Shown here one piece after another: positions 48,577-61,471 of a stretch of DNA of 64,000 bases. Source of the stretch: Hygrophila difformis (lineage: Eukaryota; Streptophyta; Magnoliopsida; Lamiales; Acanthaceae); NCBI GenBank assembly GCA_030278955.1, contig JAOANR010000011.1:44751417-44815416 (forward strand). The letters run 5' to 3'. The position numbers were made by a program, and so were the translations under genes. The first letter of the stretch is position 1. Each line of letters opens with the position of its first letter. The notes beneath the pieces were generated by a model. The model saw only the letters and a program-made list of their open reading frames with translations, had not been told where the DNA came from and ran no database searches.

Positions 48577-51500
48577 ATGTTGTTTATGGATTTTCAAAAC
48601 CTCAAAGTTTTGTCTTGGAACATTGGTGGTGTTATGGGTAATAATACTAGAAGAAGCCTCAAGGATATTTTGTGCCGTGTGAATCCGGATATTGTGATTA
48701 TTATCGAGCCCCAGTTGGAAATTTTCAATTCTCGAGTTTTCTGTCTTAATTTTGGATATACTCCCCTCTACATTCAGGAGATGGTCAACAAGGCGCGGGG
48801 GGGGGGGGGGGGGGGGGGTGTGGGGGGATCTGGGTCCTCAATAAAATTGGGATCAACCTGTCGATGGATGTCTTCGATGTTAGGGAACGGTTGATTACTA
48901 TTAAGTTGAATAATGGTACTTCCATGTGGTTCCTTTCTGCGCTATATGCCTCTCCAAACTACAGTGTTCGTCGGACCAACTGGGACAATCTCATCAGTTT
49001 GGCGGACACTGTTGATGGGCCTTGAGTGGTAATAAGGGATTGGAACCAAATCTTGGCGTCGGAAGAGGTCCGGGGGGGGGGGGGGGGGGGGGCGCTCTAC
49101 AATGTGGCTAGAGCAGAGGAGCTTTGCGGTGGTTATGCGCAGCTGTGGTCTTTCCATTCTAAACACCCAAGGAGGCCTTTTTACCTGGTCTAGATTGATA
49201 GGGAACGCCCAAACTATCCTGGAACGGCTAGATCATAGTGCATGCAACCTGGAATGGATTTCTGAATTTCCCAACGGTCACGTGCAGGTCCTGGCAAGAG
49301 TTGGTTCGGACCACAATCCCTTACTTCTTAGATGTGGGATAACACCTCAACGGGTTGGAGCCAAGCCGTTCCGGTGGGAGGCGGCGTGGGCAGTCAACAG
49401 CGAGTATAGTGCAGTTGTGGAGGGGGCTTGGACTTCTCCTGCCATCTCTATATCTCATCAAATGGCAGCAGTGCAAAGTGCTTCCTTAGCCTTCAATAAG
49501 TCCCATGGGGGCAATATCAAATGGAAAAAATACAAGACGCTCAAGAGACTTGAAGGAGTCATACGCATCTTGGAGAAGGTCGACTCTGTCAGACTCATCT
49601 TGCTCGAAAGTCAGTTAAGGAAAGAGTTGGAAGCTCTTTTATTACAAGAAGAGTTATATTGGCAACAAAGAGCACGGGACAAGTGGATCCGCGCTGGGGA
49701 CAGGAATACTACCTACTTCCATGCGAAGGTTAAAGCCAACAGAAATAAAGGTAAAATCCATGGGTTGTACACCACGGATGGAACATGGTGCGAGGATGAA
49801 CTGCTCCTGAGGAATCATGCAACCTTCTACCGGGACTTATTCAACTCCACGGGTCCTGTGCCTAGGCCGATGGAGGTTCAGGCCGTCCCAGCTCCTGAGA
49901 TCCCTAGCTTCCCTCCAACTCCTGCCACCTTTATGGAAACTTTGGAAGCTGAACCCTCCCTGGCAGAAGTCACTGCCGCGGCCATGAATATTAATGGGGA
50001 CTCGGCTCCGGGCCCCGATGGCTTCCCCGGCCTGTTTTTCCATAAATATTGGAGTATAGTTGGCACCTCGGTTCATGAGTTTATCAAGACGGCCTTTCTC
50101 AACCAGGCCTTCCCAACGCTGCTTTCTAAAGCGTACATTTGCCTAATACCCAAAGTATTGGCCCCTACTACTTTCCACCATTTTAGGCCAATCACACTGT
50201 GCAACGTGTTGTACAAGGTTCTCACTAAGATCATTGTGGAAAGGCTGAGACCGATACTCCAGACACTGATCTCTCCTAATTAAACCGTCTTCCTCCTGGG
50301 GAGAGGTCTGGTGGACAATGCCATCACTATGCAAGAACTGCTATCTCACATGAGTGGATCACGTTCCAGTCTCCAAAGTATTATCCTCGAAGTTGACATT
50401 GCGAAGGCCTACGATAACGCTCAATTGGACTTTCTTCACAACTGTCTCATTGAGCTGAACCTTCCAGGAACCCTTATTAAACTTATTATGTTTTGTGTTA
50501 CCTCGCCCCCCTATTCTATCATATGGAATGGTTGGACTTCCGAGGATTTCACTCCAAGCAAAGGCCTTCGACAAGGCAATCCTATTTCACCATATCTCTT
50601 CCTCATAGTGATGGAAAAGCTCTCTTTGTTGATCCAGCAATCTGTCAACACCGGGTTTTGGAAGCCCATCACCTTGGATGCCTCTAGGATTGGAGTCTCA
50701 CATCTCTTATTTGCCGATGACCTTCTGCTTTGATCCCGGATGGATAGAAACAGCATCACCACTATGGCCAATTCTCTCAGCCTTTTTGCGGCTGCCTCTG
50801 GGATGAACTTGAACCCTAACAAGTCTTCCTTTCTGGCCTCTCCAGCGGTCCCTACCAGTGAGATATCATGGGTGACTGAGACTCTTAATGTGAAAGCGGT
50901 GACCTCCCTTGACAGGTATCTTGGCTTTCCCCTTGTGCTTGGTAGAGACTCTTAATGTGAAAGCGGTGACCTCCCTTGACAGGTATCTTGGCTTTCCCCT
51001 TGTGCTTGGTAAAACTAAAAGTTGTCACTTTGATTTCCTGCTTGACAGAATCAACAGGAAACTTGAGGGTTGGGCTGCCCAGCTTCTCAATAAGGCAGGG
51101 AGATTAACCCTTTGCAAGGCGGTGCTTGCGGCCATACTTACATACTTCATGCTAATACACTGGCTCCCGGAGGCGGTGTGCAAGGCGATTGATAGAAAAA
51201 TTAATCAGTTTCTCTGGAAGGATGGGTCTATGAGAGGCATTTATCTGGTTAGTTGGGAGAAGACTGCCCGACCAATTCAATGTGGGGGGCTTGGCATTCG
51301 AAGAACTCGTCTCCTGAACATATCCCTATTGGGTAAACTCCTTTGGAATGCTATCCACTCTCATCATAAAACATGGGTCCGCCTCCTGGAGAATAAATGG
51401 CATTTTGATCAGCTCCCCTTTAGTCCCCCCAAAGGACAACCGTTCCCATATTATTAAAATCATCCATAGAGTGGTTCCCTACCTGAGAGAGGGCTTCCAG

Positions 51501-52774
51501 CTTCACATTGGCAAGGGGGAGGTTTCCATATGGTCCTCAGATTGGTAGAAAGGAAAACAACTTGGGCCTCTTCTTTCGTATGTGGATATTCATGACTTTG
51601 TCCTCAAACTCAAGGACGTTATTGTCAATGGCGAGTGGAACTGGAATGACATCTACACCCCCCTGCCTCCACAGTTGCTGCTTGAGATTAAAGCATCTCA
51701 ACTGCCTGTCATCCACTCTTCGGTGCTGGATCTTTGGATCTGGAAAGAGGACAAGTCAGGTACTTATTCGGTAGGTTCGGCTTACAAATACTTAACCAAT
51801 TCTGAGAACGAGGGAATGTGCTGGAAATGGATTTGGCATAGCAATATCCCTGCAAAGTACTGCTTTCTCCTCTGGCTCGTCTGCCACGAGGCGCTTCCGG
51901 TTAACCTCACTTGTTTCCAGAGGAAGCTCGCACCGAACCCCTTGTGCTCGCTGTGTGGAGTTGCCATTGAAAGCTGGAGCCACTGCTTGCTATATTGTGA
52001 ATGGGCCAGGCTTATATGGAAAGCCCTCCATCTCCCTATACCTCTGGACTGCGATCAGGTTCCCAGATCTCAAATCCAGGAGCTACTACATGCTTCAATC
52101 CTTTGGCACGATTTTCCTTGTAGAAATATGGACCATATGGAGTAGAGCGTAATACTCGCATCTTCAGAGGCAAGCAAAACACCATTTGGTTCCTTACCAG
52201 GGAGGTTCTTCGCATCACGGCTGATGGTGGGACGACGAACAAGAGAACGGATATCATCACCACGAGACTAATTTTTTGGAATCCAGGGGGGAGCCATAGT
52301 GTTGTTTTACACGTGGACGGAAGTTCCTTTGGCAACCCCGGGAGGTCGGGCTTTGGATTTGTCCTTCGGGAGGCCGACGGGCAGTGGCTCCAGGGAGGCT
52401 GCGGTTTTCTTGGACACACCACCATCATGCATGGAGAGCTCTCGGCGTTGGCCAATGGCTTGGAAAGCGTGGTTCGCACTGGTAGGAAGAGTATTCTCTA
52501 CTACTCCAACTCCAAGGGTGTGATTGATGCCATTCAGATGGCCAGCCCTTTCCACCCCTACGCCTCCATCATTCAGCGCATCAGAGACTTGAGGGATTCC
52601 TTTGACGAATGTATCCTTCTCCACATCTTCCGGGAAGGAAATAGAGTAGCAGGCAGTCTTGCCAAGCACGGTGCATCTACTGAAGCTTTCTTCACCACAT
52701 GGGCCTACCCGTCGGATTTTATTCTTGATGATCTAACTGCCAACGCTAGGGGAGTCTGTTTCCCTGGACGTTGA
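48577..52774 (+). pseudogene. LINE ORF2 (endonuclease, RT, RNase H), multiply broken
   Basis: ATG 48577 opens an AP-like endonuclease (LSWNIGG, later RDWNQIL). The frame is disturbed by G runs at 48797-48818 (22 G) and 49072-49092 (21 G) and a stop near 49023. The connector and RT follow from 49102 (GDSAPGPDGFPG, FRPITLCNVLYKV, KGLRQGNPISPYLF, catalytic FADD at 50710-50721), with stops at 50281 and 50731. A 67-bp tandem duplication at 50878-51011 adds a frameshift. A zinc-type C-terminal region at about 51810-52010 (CSLCG..IESWSHCLLYC) and an RNase H domain from 52313 (DGSSFGNPGRSGFGFVLR) close the protein at 52774. Together with ORF1 this identifies a plant L1-type LINE with an acquired RNase H. 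Confidence 0.92.
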
Positions 52775-52919
52775 TGTCTCTTTGTGTGTTCTCCCCCTGT
52801 CTGAACCCCAAACCACCCCCCCCCCCCGCGTGGGACTCTTTTTACTTCCTTCTTTTCTTCCTTGGTTGTATGTTTCCTGGCCTTGGGCTTTCCAAAAAAA
52901 TAAAATAAAATACATATAA

Positions 52920-53766
52920 AACTTTTTTATCGATATTTCTGGTACAAGACGTCTCCACACCCTCTTCAAACTAAACTAATCTTACATTCCAGTAAAAAGT
53001 TTGAGGACTTATAATTATACATTGTAAATAAAAATGATTATATAAGCTATTTACAAATTTTAATGGAAATTTATTAAATTTTATTATGATATTCATATTT
53101 TAAAATTTAAACATTACTAAAACATTAGGCATTAAGGTTAGACAATACTATAGACTCATTGTGCACTATTGCATTCGAAGATTTTTCAATCAACCTAACG
53201 GGCAGCTCTGCCACCATATTATTTATATGGAATTGGAATTACAGTTTCCTTCATTGCTTTCTTTCTCTAGTTTAGCTTAAAGAAACAAATAATTACAGCC
53301 ACCATATTATCCTTCTCCATGGAGAAATAATGCATTTTCTTTATATACCATTCAGAAAATATGCTGTATAAAAAGTGTGAAGTCTAATAAAATTATGATG
53401 CAGCGTCACATAATTATTTGAATTTCCGTATACAAATTCACAAGATACACTATATAAACATGTCCTAGTACTTATTACAGAAATCAGAGGAGAAACAATC
53501 ACCGGCCTTCCTCCTCCTTGTGGATTAGCAACGCAAAAACTTTACATCCAAAAAAATTGAACTTCCAAGAATCTTATCATCAAGTCTAGACCCAAAAAAA
53601 TAATAACAATAATGGTGATCAAGAAATCCAGATGGCTCCCTTGTGGTGATTCTCCGGCTATCATGTGGGAGGAGGATCTTACAAGAACAGCCCCTGTGAT
53701 GATCATCTGCGAAATCGCAACGTTCGACAGAGAAAAGGTGATGGCATGAGTCAATCAATCAATCAG
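52920..53766. other. Intergenic, LINE to PERK 3' end
   Basis: AT-rich, no coding sequence recognised. It includes the 3' UTR of the minus-strand kinase gene (roughly 53500-53766). Confidence 0.5.
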
Positions 53767-56700
53767 TCAACTGCCCCAGCTGCTCTGAGAGGTGTAGATA
53801 TCCGATCCAAAGTCTTGGCTGCCGAACGCCATTCTCTGGAACATTCTAATTTGAGCAGAATGCTCCCTCGAGCTGAATACGCCGCTCTGTCCCGGCTTAA
53901 TCCCATTGCTCAGATCTGCCACCTCCTCCATCGAATCCAGCGCTCTCACAATCTGGGAATGGAGGGAAAATTGAATTGGCAATGGAGAAATGATTTACTA
54001 TTAGAGCAGGCGGATCAGGGTGCGTGTGTGTGTGTGAGTTTCAGCTAACCTGACTCATCCGTGGTCGTTTAGCAGCTGAATGGCGCACGCAGGCTGCAGC
54101 AGCTTCGATCATCCTGAACATTTCAACTGCAGTAAAGTTATTTTCTAACCGGGGATCGGTTAGGCCCGTGAAATTTTCTTGCTCGAGTGCCTGAGTGAGC
54201 AACGGGCGAGCCTGCAGAGTAGGTAGCATCAGTATCAGCATTCTTTTGATAAATGATGCATTGATGGGTTATTTAAACTCACCCATTCAACCAGGCTCTC
54301 ATCACCAAGAGGTTGGGAAGGGTCGACGGGCTTACGACCTGTGATGAGCTCCAGAAGCACGACACCAAAAGAAAACACATCAGATTTCTCAGTGAGCTTC
54401 CCGGTTGATGCATACTCGGGAGCCAGGTATCTGCACATCATCCGGACAATACGATGAATCAGTCACATCATGACAAGCCATTATCGCAGAAAAGCGCATG
54501 TGTGTTAAATAGAAAGCTATATCGAGAAAAACAACGCTGGCAAGTTAAAATGGTGGCTCACCCAAAGGTTCCCATAACACGGGTTGACACATGCGTGTGT
54601 AAATCCAATTCTAAAGCTAGTTTTGCAAGCCCAAAATCCGCAACCTGTCGTATGAGCAAAAGAACACTCAGTCAAAATGCTGCATCATTTTTCAGGACAA
54701 ACAATGCCATATGAGTGGCTCAAGATGCTATGTTGCCTCGAGCCAAAGTTATCCACAACCGGATTTTGGTGTTATGTAGGTTGGAAAAAGTTGGCGTACC
54801 CTTGCTTCAAAGTTGTTATCCAAGAGGATGTTAGTCGACTTAATATCCCTGTGGATAATACGGGGTTGGCCTAGCAAACACAACCAATTCTTATATTACA
54901 CTCTTTGTAGCATTAATGAATTCTGAACAAAAAATAAGCCATAGTATTCGACAGAAAATAAAACTTACAGTCTTCATGAAGATATGCTATTCCGCGTGCA
55001 GCTCCAGCAGCAACTCTAACTCGACTAACCCAATCCATCACTGGCTTGCCTACATCTACTTGTGTAAAATAGATCAGCACGCCCCACAGTGAATTGACTT
55101 AGAAATACAAAAACGATGTAAATATTATTGATATTAGCTTACCATGGAGATGATAATGAAGCGTGTTGTTCGGTACGTAATCATAAACAAGCAACCTTTG
55201 ATGTTCTGCAATACAGTACCCGACGAGTGAAACTAAATGCCTGTGGTGTATTCGGCTGATGATCTCGACTTCTGATCTAAACTCGCGCTCTCCTTGGCCT
55301 CCGCCAGCTTTTAACCGTTTGACAGCAACTTGTCTGCCATCAGCCAAGATTCCTTTATAAACACAGCCAAATCCACCCTCACCAAGAAGATTATCCATTG
55401 AAAACCCATTTGTCGCCCCTGATAATTCTTGATATGAGAACCATGACCTTGAAGAGCCTATGCCACCATCCGGCGAGTGAATGTAGTTCTTTCCCGAACC
55501 AGATCCTGTTCCTTTAGCTGAATACTGGGATGGGAGAAATGATGAATCTGGAGCAACAGAACAAGTTAAATACAACGTAATATAAAAATTATGAATTGTA
55601 GCTCACGATTCATTTTCAAAGGTAACAGGCATGAGGCAACATATGGTATGTGGATACAATTACACCACATCATTATACAACATGAACTAGAATCGGAACG
55701 TGATATAAAGTTAAATTTATTTAGCACACACCCCATCATAACTTTATGACTTAACTAACGGCGCAAGAAAACACATTTTTACAATGTTATGCTGATCATC
55801 TAAACTAAAGCCACGGATTGAAAGCTAAGCAGAAGCAAGTTGTTTCGGGTCTTATGGCTAACGAGAATAATCGAATTCAAAATCTTCAGAAGTATGATTG
55901 CAATTACTTCATCAATTTCAACCAAGTGACTGAGAATGTAGTCTTTTCCATACAGCAGACTAATGAAAGATTATCCATTGCTAGTATATGAAGTAGCAGC
56001 ATAATACCCTCATGTAGAAATTAAAGGAAATACCTTCTCATGTCAAGATCAATAGGACACAAGTATTGATGAACAAATTAGTTACTGTTATGTGTAACAA
56101 CATGTGACATAGTGACAGTATAACAAAAACAAGTACCTGAATTCTGGGAAGATGCAAAGGGAGAAGGCATGGCATTGTCCAGATCGTACTTGTTCCTTTT
56201 CTTTCTTCTATGCAAGCGCCACACGGCAAGAATGACGAGTGTGAGAGCCAGAAGGCCCACGATACTACTTACTACTACTGCTACAACTCCTGTCGTTAGA
56301 CCTCTGTTATTCGAGGAAGATGAATCTGCAACTGTAGATGGGTTCGATGGAGATGCGGTGGGTTTAGGAATGGAGGGAATGGGAGGCGCATTGGTGAATG
56401 GAGGTGGGGGATCTGTAGAAGGTGATGCTGAAGGGATGGGAGGAGGAGGAGGAGAGTCCGAAGGTGAAGTGATGGGAGGAGGAGGAGGAGAAGCAATAGA
56501 AGGCGAAGGAGGACTTGCAGTCGGTGGGATTGGTGAAGAACCAGGTGGAGAAGGCGATGCAGGAGAACGCCTTGGCGGCAGCGCGCCGCGTCGAGGCGGA
56601 GGAGGAGCAGTAAGTGGTGAGGGAGTCGTTATTGCGCGAGGAGGAGGAGGAGAGGGCGGTGGAGCAGCTGGAGACGGAGGAGAGGCTGGGACGGGATTAG

Positions 56701-57142
56701 CAGGGGGTGGTGTTCTAGGTGGAGGAATTCCGGACGGCGGGGGAGGTGATTGTACAATTGGTGGGGCAGGTGAATTGATGGCTGGAGGTGGAGATGGAGT
56801 CGAAGATGGCGGTGGAGAGACGGGAGGCGCCGCCGGAGGAGAGACGGGAGGCGGAGGCGGTGAGGAAGGCAATGTAGGTGTTGGTGGTTGCACTGGAGGC
56901 GGCGGCGATGATTGTGGAGGAGAGGATTGCGGCGGCGGCGGAGGAGTGACCTGAGGAGGCGGGCTAACCGGTGGAGGAGAGGTCACGGGCGGTGAGCCGG
57001 AGGGAGTAGACGGCGGAGGAGAAACGGAAGGAGGCGGCGCATTCTGATTCGGGTTAGAGGCAGGAGGAGGAGACGAATTTGATGGGGAAGCAGGTGGGAC
57101 AGCACCAGGGGAAGAATTTGGGGATGGTGACACTGAGGCCAT
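53767..57142 (-). CDS. Proline-rich extensin-like receptor kinase (PERK)
   Basis: A plasma-membrane receptor kinase whose extracellular part resembles cell-wall extensin and is thought to sense wall state. Exons on the minus strand: 57142-56137, 55547-55143, 55049-54969, 54870-54800, 54644-54562, 54430-54283, 54211-54050 and 53952-53767. All are in phase and give 713 residues. Residues 1-245 are Pro/Ser-rich with SPPPP repeats. A single membrane helix lies at about 280-303 ([18 protein letters not shown]), followed by basic RRKKR. The kinase domain from about 380 shows [27 protein letters not shown] and GYLAPEYAS, all intact. The start MASVSPSP precedes the Pro-rich stretch directly and no clear signal peptide is visible, which is usual for PERKs. 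Eight exons and the domain order match the family. Confidence 0.96.
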
Positions 57143-58836
57143 TGTTAATCTACTAGTAGAATTTATTCCTACAAACTGAGCGGTTTTCGGTTCAATGTCA
57201 AAGTCAATACAGGAGTGTCTCCATTGAAACCAAACCACAGAACAGGATATCAATCAATCAATACCAGAATGAACAATGTATGCATCTAAAGAATCCCCAA
57301 ATTCAAGTCATGAAACCCTAAATGCACAGATTCTTCAGATGCAGAGAGACCCCAGATCATGAAAAGAAACGCATCCGAAACCCACAAAGTTCAACTATTT
57401 TCTGCGGTGATTCAGATCAGCAATTAGCGAAAATCCATAAGATGAACAGTGCAAAAAGCAATGAACTTTAAAACCAAATGCAGCTCAATTGAATCCAAGA
57501 AATTACCTCATTCACCTAAGATTTGGTGAAAGTGTAAGCGTGGATGCGACCTTGAGGGAAGACAAGAATGCTCAGAGCATGAGAATGAGCACTAAGAACG
57601 CAGCTGTTGTTCCTGTCAATATTTCAACTTTTTTCCAAAAATCAAAATTCAGAAAATCAAATGGAAATATTCTGTGCTAGAGAATGCCAATGAAGATGTG
57701 AAACATCTGGATGTGAGTGTGAAACCGGACGCGGGATTATTGTAAGAAAGAGGAAACGTTGTCAAGTTGCAAAGTCAAAACGAACATCATGACTGCCATG
57801 TTCATCACTGCATTGTGCATTGAGTTTTGTATCAGTCTCGGAAGCTCCGGGATCCCCAACACCAACTTGATCTCCAGCCTGATGCTCAATACCAATGGAG
57901 AAGATCCATCGGGTCTTGGAATCCATGGAGCTCCCAAGAAACACATCTCAAATCATTGGTTTTTTCCTTAAAATTCATCTGGTTTACTGTTTTTTATGAT
58001 TAAAATTACATAATTATAGTAAGACATAAAAACCTGGTCTAATCTACCTCACAGTAGGATTCTCGAGACAAGTTTGGCATTTATTCCATGTTTGGTGAAC
58101 TGACTAGGGAATAATTGTAAATTTGTAATTTCTGTTGTATCTTGGTGATTACAGAAGAAACAAAAACTTGCAAGCTTTGGACTGAAAAACCATGTTGATA
58201 ATTTTTTTAGTGCACTCATTATGCTTTTACGGGTGGAATCACAGGAAGAAAAAGACAGGAGAATATATCAAATCACATTCAAACAAATAAAGCAAACCCT
58301 TCCCAATCTCCTAGACACCCACCATGTTACCTTCAGCACAAGAGTGCCTTACAAAATTTTAGTGGGAAAACTAATAGTAAAAGATAAAGAAACCCATGTC
58401 CCCTGGACCATATTGCCATGATCCCTATTCCCTACAAGTTAAGAAGCAACAAAATTGTCAAATGGTTAAATGAATAATTGAAATACTACTATCTTGTTAC
58501 TACCAATACCACATAAGAAAAAATCCCACATAATCTGTCTCTTGCTTTTTGAGGGACATTTGTTTATATGTATTCGAGGGTGAAGATGAAAAAAAGAAAC
58601 AGTACAAAATCAAGTTTTTAGTTCAAATTAACCAGCAGAGCACACAGTATATATATGTATTTCATAAACTTATTGCTAGAATACAAGCATCATGGCATAA
58701 ACCTCCATTCAAAGCAAAAATACACCAATGATATCAAACAAGAATATAAAATGTATGTGTATGCGCTTAAAAGGCAGAAGCTTCCAATGTCTCGAACAGT
58801 GACATTAACAATATTTATAGAAATGAAAAGATATAC
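57143..58836. other. Intergenic, PERK promoter side to GH81 3' end
   Basis: 5' flank of the PERK gene and 3' flank of the GH81 gene. The only structure noticed is the inverted repeat at 57838-57945. No other coding region was recognised. Confidence 0.55.
57838..57945. ncRNA. Candidate hairpin (possible MIR-like locus), strand unknown
   Basis: The left arm (GGAAGCTCCGGGATCCCC, then CAACACC and GATCTCCA) and the right arm (TGGAGAAGATC, GGGTCTTGG, ATCCATGGAGCTCCC) can pair over about 40 positions with small bulges, around a loop of about 20 nt. The pairing was traced by eye. I do not recognise a known mature miRNA in either arm. A related but worse-paired sequence is at 62820-62932. Confidence 0.35.
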
Positions 58837-61032
58837 TCAATGACAATAATGGCGATACCAGCAAAGCTTCCCACCATCATATCCTACTACGTCTGGATCA
58901 TCCCTGCTATAGGTCCACCATAGAAGATTGGTAAGTGTATTCCCATCGTCGTGCCGAGTTAGGGCACTGATATTGCGGAGCGCGCCTTCTTTGTCGTAGA
59001 TGCCTTGAAGTGCATACACAAAGCCCTTCCACCCTTCTTCGACTCCCTCCCTCTGCAACGCTGGGAAAGTCCATGTGACGAGCTGTTTCACGAAATCTCT
59101 ATCAGAGAATAGAGCTTCGCTTATGGGCAGGATGGGGAGCAGCTGAATGCCCAACCTGGTCTCCCTCCAGTTAGCTGGGGCAAACCAAAGACCGCTATCT
59201 CTTTTGTTAGCCCACAACACTCCAACCACTCTGTTCTCCCTAGTGAATTCTTGTGGATACAGAGTGTCATTCTCCTTCACATGCCACCATGTTTGTGCAG
59301 CCTGAATTTCCAAGGCTGAAATTGTTGATCCAATGGAAACGAGATGGCTATCCCCATACGCCAGCCCCATTAGAGCTGCTGAATAGTATGCGTTCACAGC
59401 CTCACTTGTGCTCTCCTGATTACGCCCGTCTGCAAACTCCGTCAGCCCTCCAGCCCAAGAATGCAATTTCCACAAGTCGAAACATCGCAGGCGGGTGTAA
59501 CTTGAGTTTGGGTTCCTGCTTGAGGTCATAAAATCAGCCATCAAGGAATATGCTTGGGGCCTATACTTCCTTCCCCAAGCAGCATCAATCTTGGCAAGCA
59601 CAGCAATGCCGTATATGAAGTAGCCAAGGTGATAATGGTGATCATTATAAATTCCAAAACCAAAGTCGGCCCCTGGATCCGCTGATCCTTGCTTGGTCAC
59701 AATTCCACCCCATTTTGGATCATACAAAAATCCATTAGCACCGAAAGTTCCCTCCATCCAGGGCTCAATTGTCTCCTTCAAGAACTTCTTAATAGCTGGA
59801 ATGACATCAGTGTAGCATACTTCTTCAGCAATCAATGCCAACCTCGCAGCCCTGGCAATCAATTTACCAAAGAAGTAAGACGAAGTTGTTGATATTGCCC
59901 GAGCATCCAGCTGCCCTACATCCTTGACAAGTGCCTCAATTATCTCAGCAAATGAATTCTCATCGACCCCTCGAACTGAATGCCACGTTACCGATACAGG
60001 ATCGCTTTTCAAAACCCAAGAATCACCAACAACACCCACAAGCTCTCCATCAAGACTGTGGTACTTAAAATCCTCCAGTAAGGAAATCGAGCAATCGGAA
60101 TCCTGAAGAAGCTTAACATGGAGGGGATGTGCAAGCATTAACAAATCCCCCCAACCCCTCTTCTCCCACTTATATTCTAAACAATAAGGCCTGGTGAAAA
60201 CAGCATCACCACTCACAGGATAGCAAGAACTAAATTGATCTAACACGGACTCAAAATTAGGGTTCGCATTAGGCAGTGCAGCAATCCTAATTATGCCAGA
60301 AAAGACACCAGAAGTGATCCGATTCAAACCATGGGTCAAGCTAACAGACGAAGAGGAGTAAATCAGCCAAGTCTGACCGTTATTCAACTTAACAGTGTAC
60401 TTTGTGCAAGAACTGTTCGGAGTCAACTCCAGAATGGCGTGAATAGTAGAAATCGAGAGTGCAACCCCACTCCTAACCTCACAAGTCAGAAACGGACTCC
60501 CTCGAACAAGAAAGAATCGGAGATTATTCGTGGGGTACTCCAAAGTGACGCTTAGGTCACTAAACGACGACACAATGTGGGACGCATTCGAATCGGGGTT
60601 ATTCAACGCAGACACGGTGAGATCAGAAATGAAAACCTGGAAAATAAAAGCAGGATTCCGAGAAACTGAGGGGTAACAAAGGGTGAGCGAAGACTGAGAC
60701 GACTTGATCAAATACGGATGGATATACTCCGGCTGATCGCCGCTCTTGAGAACGAAATTCTGGAAGAATGAATTGGTGGGCAAAGGGGCGGAGAGGAGTT
60801 TAGGGGAGAAGAATCGGGAAGGATCGGGGAGGACGGAGGACTCGGTTCGAGGAAACAGGAAGGGGTGGGATCGACGTCCCCCGTGTATATGCGGCGGCGG
60901 CGGCGACATTGGCGGAGATGGAGAGGGAGAGGGGGAGGGGGAAGGGCTTGGCGGCGGCGGTTTCCGACGCGGCGGCTTTCTGAAAGGCTTTGTGATAATA
61001 GTTTTGACTCGGCGTCTGAGCTTCTTCAACAT
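58837..61032 (-). CDS. Glycoside hydrolase family 81 endo-1,3-beta-glucanase
   Basis: Intronless, 731 residues. Cleaves 1,3-beta-glucan (callose or microbial wall glucan). After a basic start (MLKKLRRRV) and a low-complexity Pro/Ser stretch (residues about 20-45), the GH81 N-terminal beta-sandwich begins at LPTNSFFQNFVLKSGDQPEY. The catalytic part includes YNDHHYHLGYFIYG (about residue 460) and WAGGLTEFADG followed by QESTSEAVNAYYS (about 525-545), the conserved acid-rich region of the family. No clear signal peptide is visible, so location is uncertain. The ATG at 61032 is the first in frame and matches the family's usual lead into a proline-rich linker. Confidence 0.95.
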   Translation of the reverse strand: MLKKLRRRVKTIITKPFRKPPRRKPPPPSPSPSPSPSPSPPMSPPPPHIHGGRRSHPFLFPRTESSVLPDPSRFFSPKLLSAPLPTNSFFQNFVLKSGDQPEYIHPYLIKSSQSSLTLCYPSVSRNPAFIFQVFISDLTVSALNNPDSNASHIVSSFSDLSVTLEYPTNNLRFFLVRGSPFLTCEVRSGVALSISTIHAILELTPNSSCTKYTVKLNNGQTWLIYSSSSVSLTHGLNRITSGVFSGIIRIAALPNANPNFESVLDQFSSCYPVSGDAVFTRPYCLEYKWEKRGWGDLLMLAHPLHVKLLQDSDCSISLLEDFKYHSLDGELVGVVGDSWVLKSDPVSVTWHSVRGVDENSFAEIIEALVKDVGQLDARAISTTSSYFFGKLIARAARLALIAEEVCYTDVIPAIKKFLKETIEPWMEGTFGANGFLYDPKWGGIVTKQGSADPGADFGFGIYNDHHYHLGYFIYGIAVLAKIDAAWGRKYRPQAYSLMADFMTSSRNPNSSYTRLRCFDLWKLHSWAGGLTEFADGRNQESTSEAVNAYYSAALMGLAYGDSHLVSIGSTISALEIQAAQTWWHVKENDTLYPQEFTRENRVVGVLWANKRDSGLWFAPANWRETRLGIQLLPILPISEALFSDRDFVKQLVTWTFPALQREGVEEGWKGFVYALQGIYDKEGALRNISALTRHDDGNTLTNLLWWTYSRDDPDVVGYDGGKLCWYRHYCH

Positions 61033-61471
61033 GAGGATTAGTGAAGGGTATTTAAGGGCTTAATTGTCAATTGGGGTAAGTTTCGGGAAGCAGCGGCGTA
61101 ATTACGTCCCGCGCGCGTGACACCTGTCCAATGTGGAATGAAGGAAAGCGTGACATGAGATACACGTCTGCTACTCTACCGTTAAATCATTTCTTCATTT
61201 GAAAATTTCATTTGGGTATTGTTTACTGCTTTAAGGAATGAATGAAAACATTCTAATCTAAATGTGTAATGATTTTTTCTTTTAACAGTTCTACCTGGAA
61301 AAAATAAATTAGGTCAAAGATAAATATGAATAATGCCAAAAAGATGAATGGTCTTCCATGGGTTTGAATAGGGTGTTGAATGAATAAATTTTTTGAACAC
61401 ATACTAAAGTATTGATCCAATAAAATGTATGCTGTGTATTCAATTGTATTTTGATTGCATAAAAACACTCA

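Larger units (their letters stand above)
33128..52899 (+). mobile_element. LINE (plant L1-like) retrotransposon, interrupted by nested insertions
   Basis: A perfect 20-bp target duplication, starting ATAAAATAAAAT, flanks the unit at 33108-33127 and 52900-52919. ORF1 starts at 33176 and ORF2 at 48577. Once the insertion at 34759-48516 is disregarded, ORF1 reads through the junction to a stop at 48545-48547. The 3' end is an A-rich tail (about 52894-52899). The intact LINE would be about 6 kb. Frameshifts, stop codons, two poly(G) expansions and a 67-bp internal duplication show it is inactive. Confidence 0.95.

Noticed and set aside
56169..56954. Long Gly-rich open frame on the plus strand
   Set aside because: It is the exact antisense of the PERK proline-rich exon; GGA/GGT codons mirror Pro codons.
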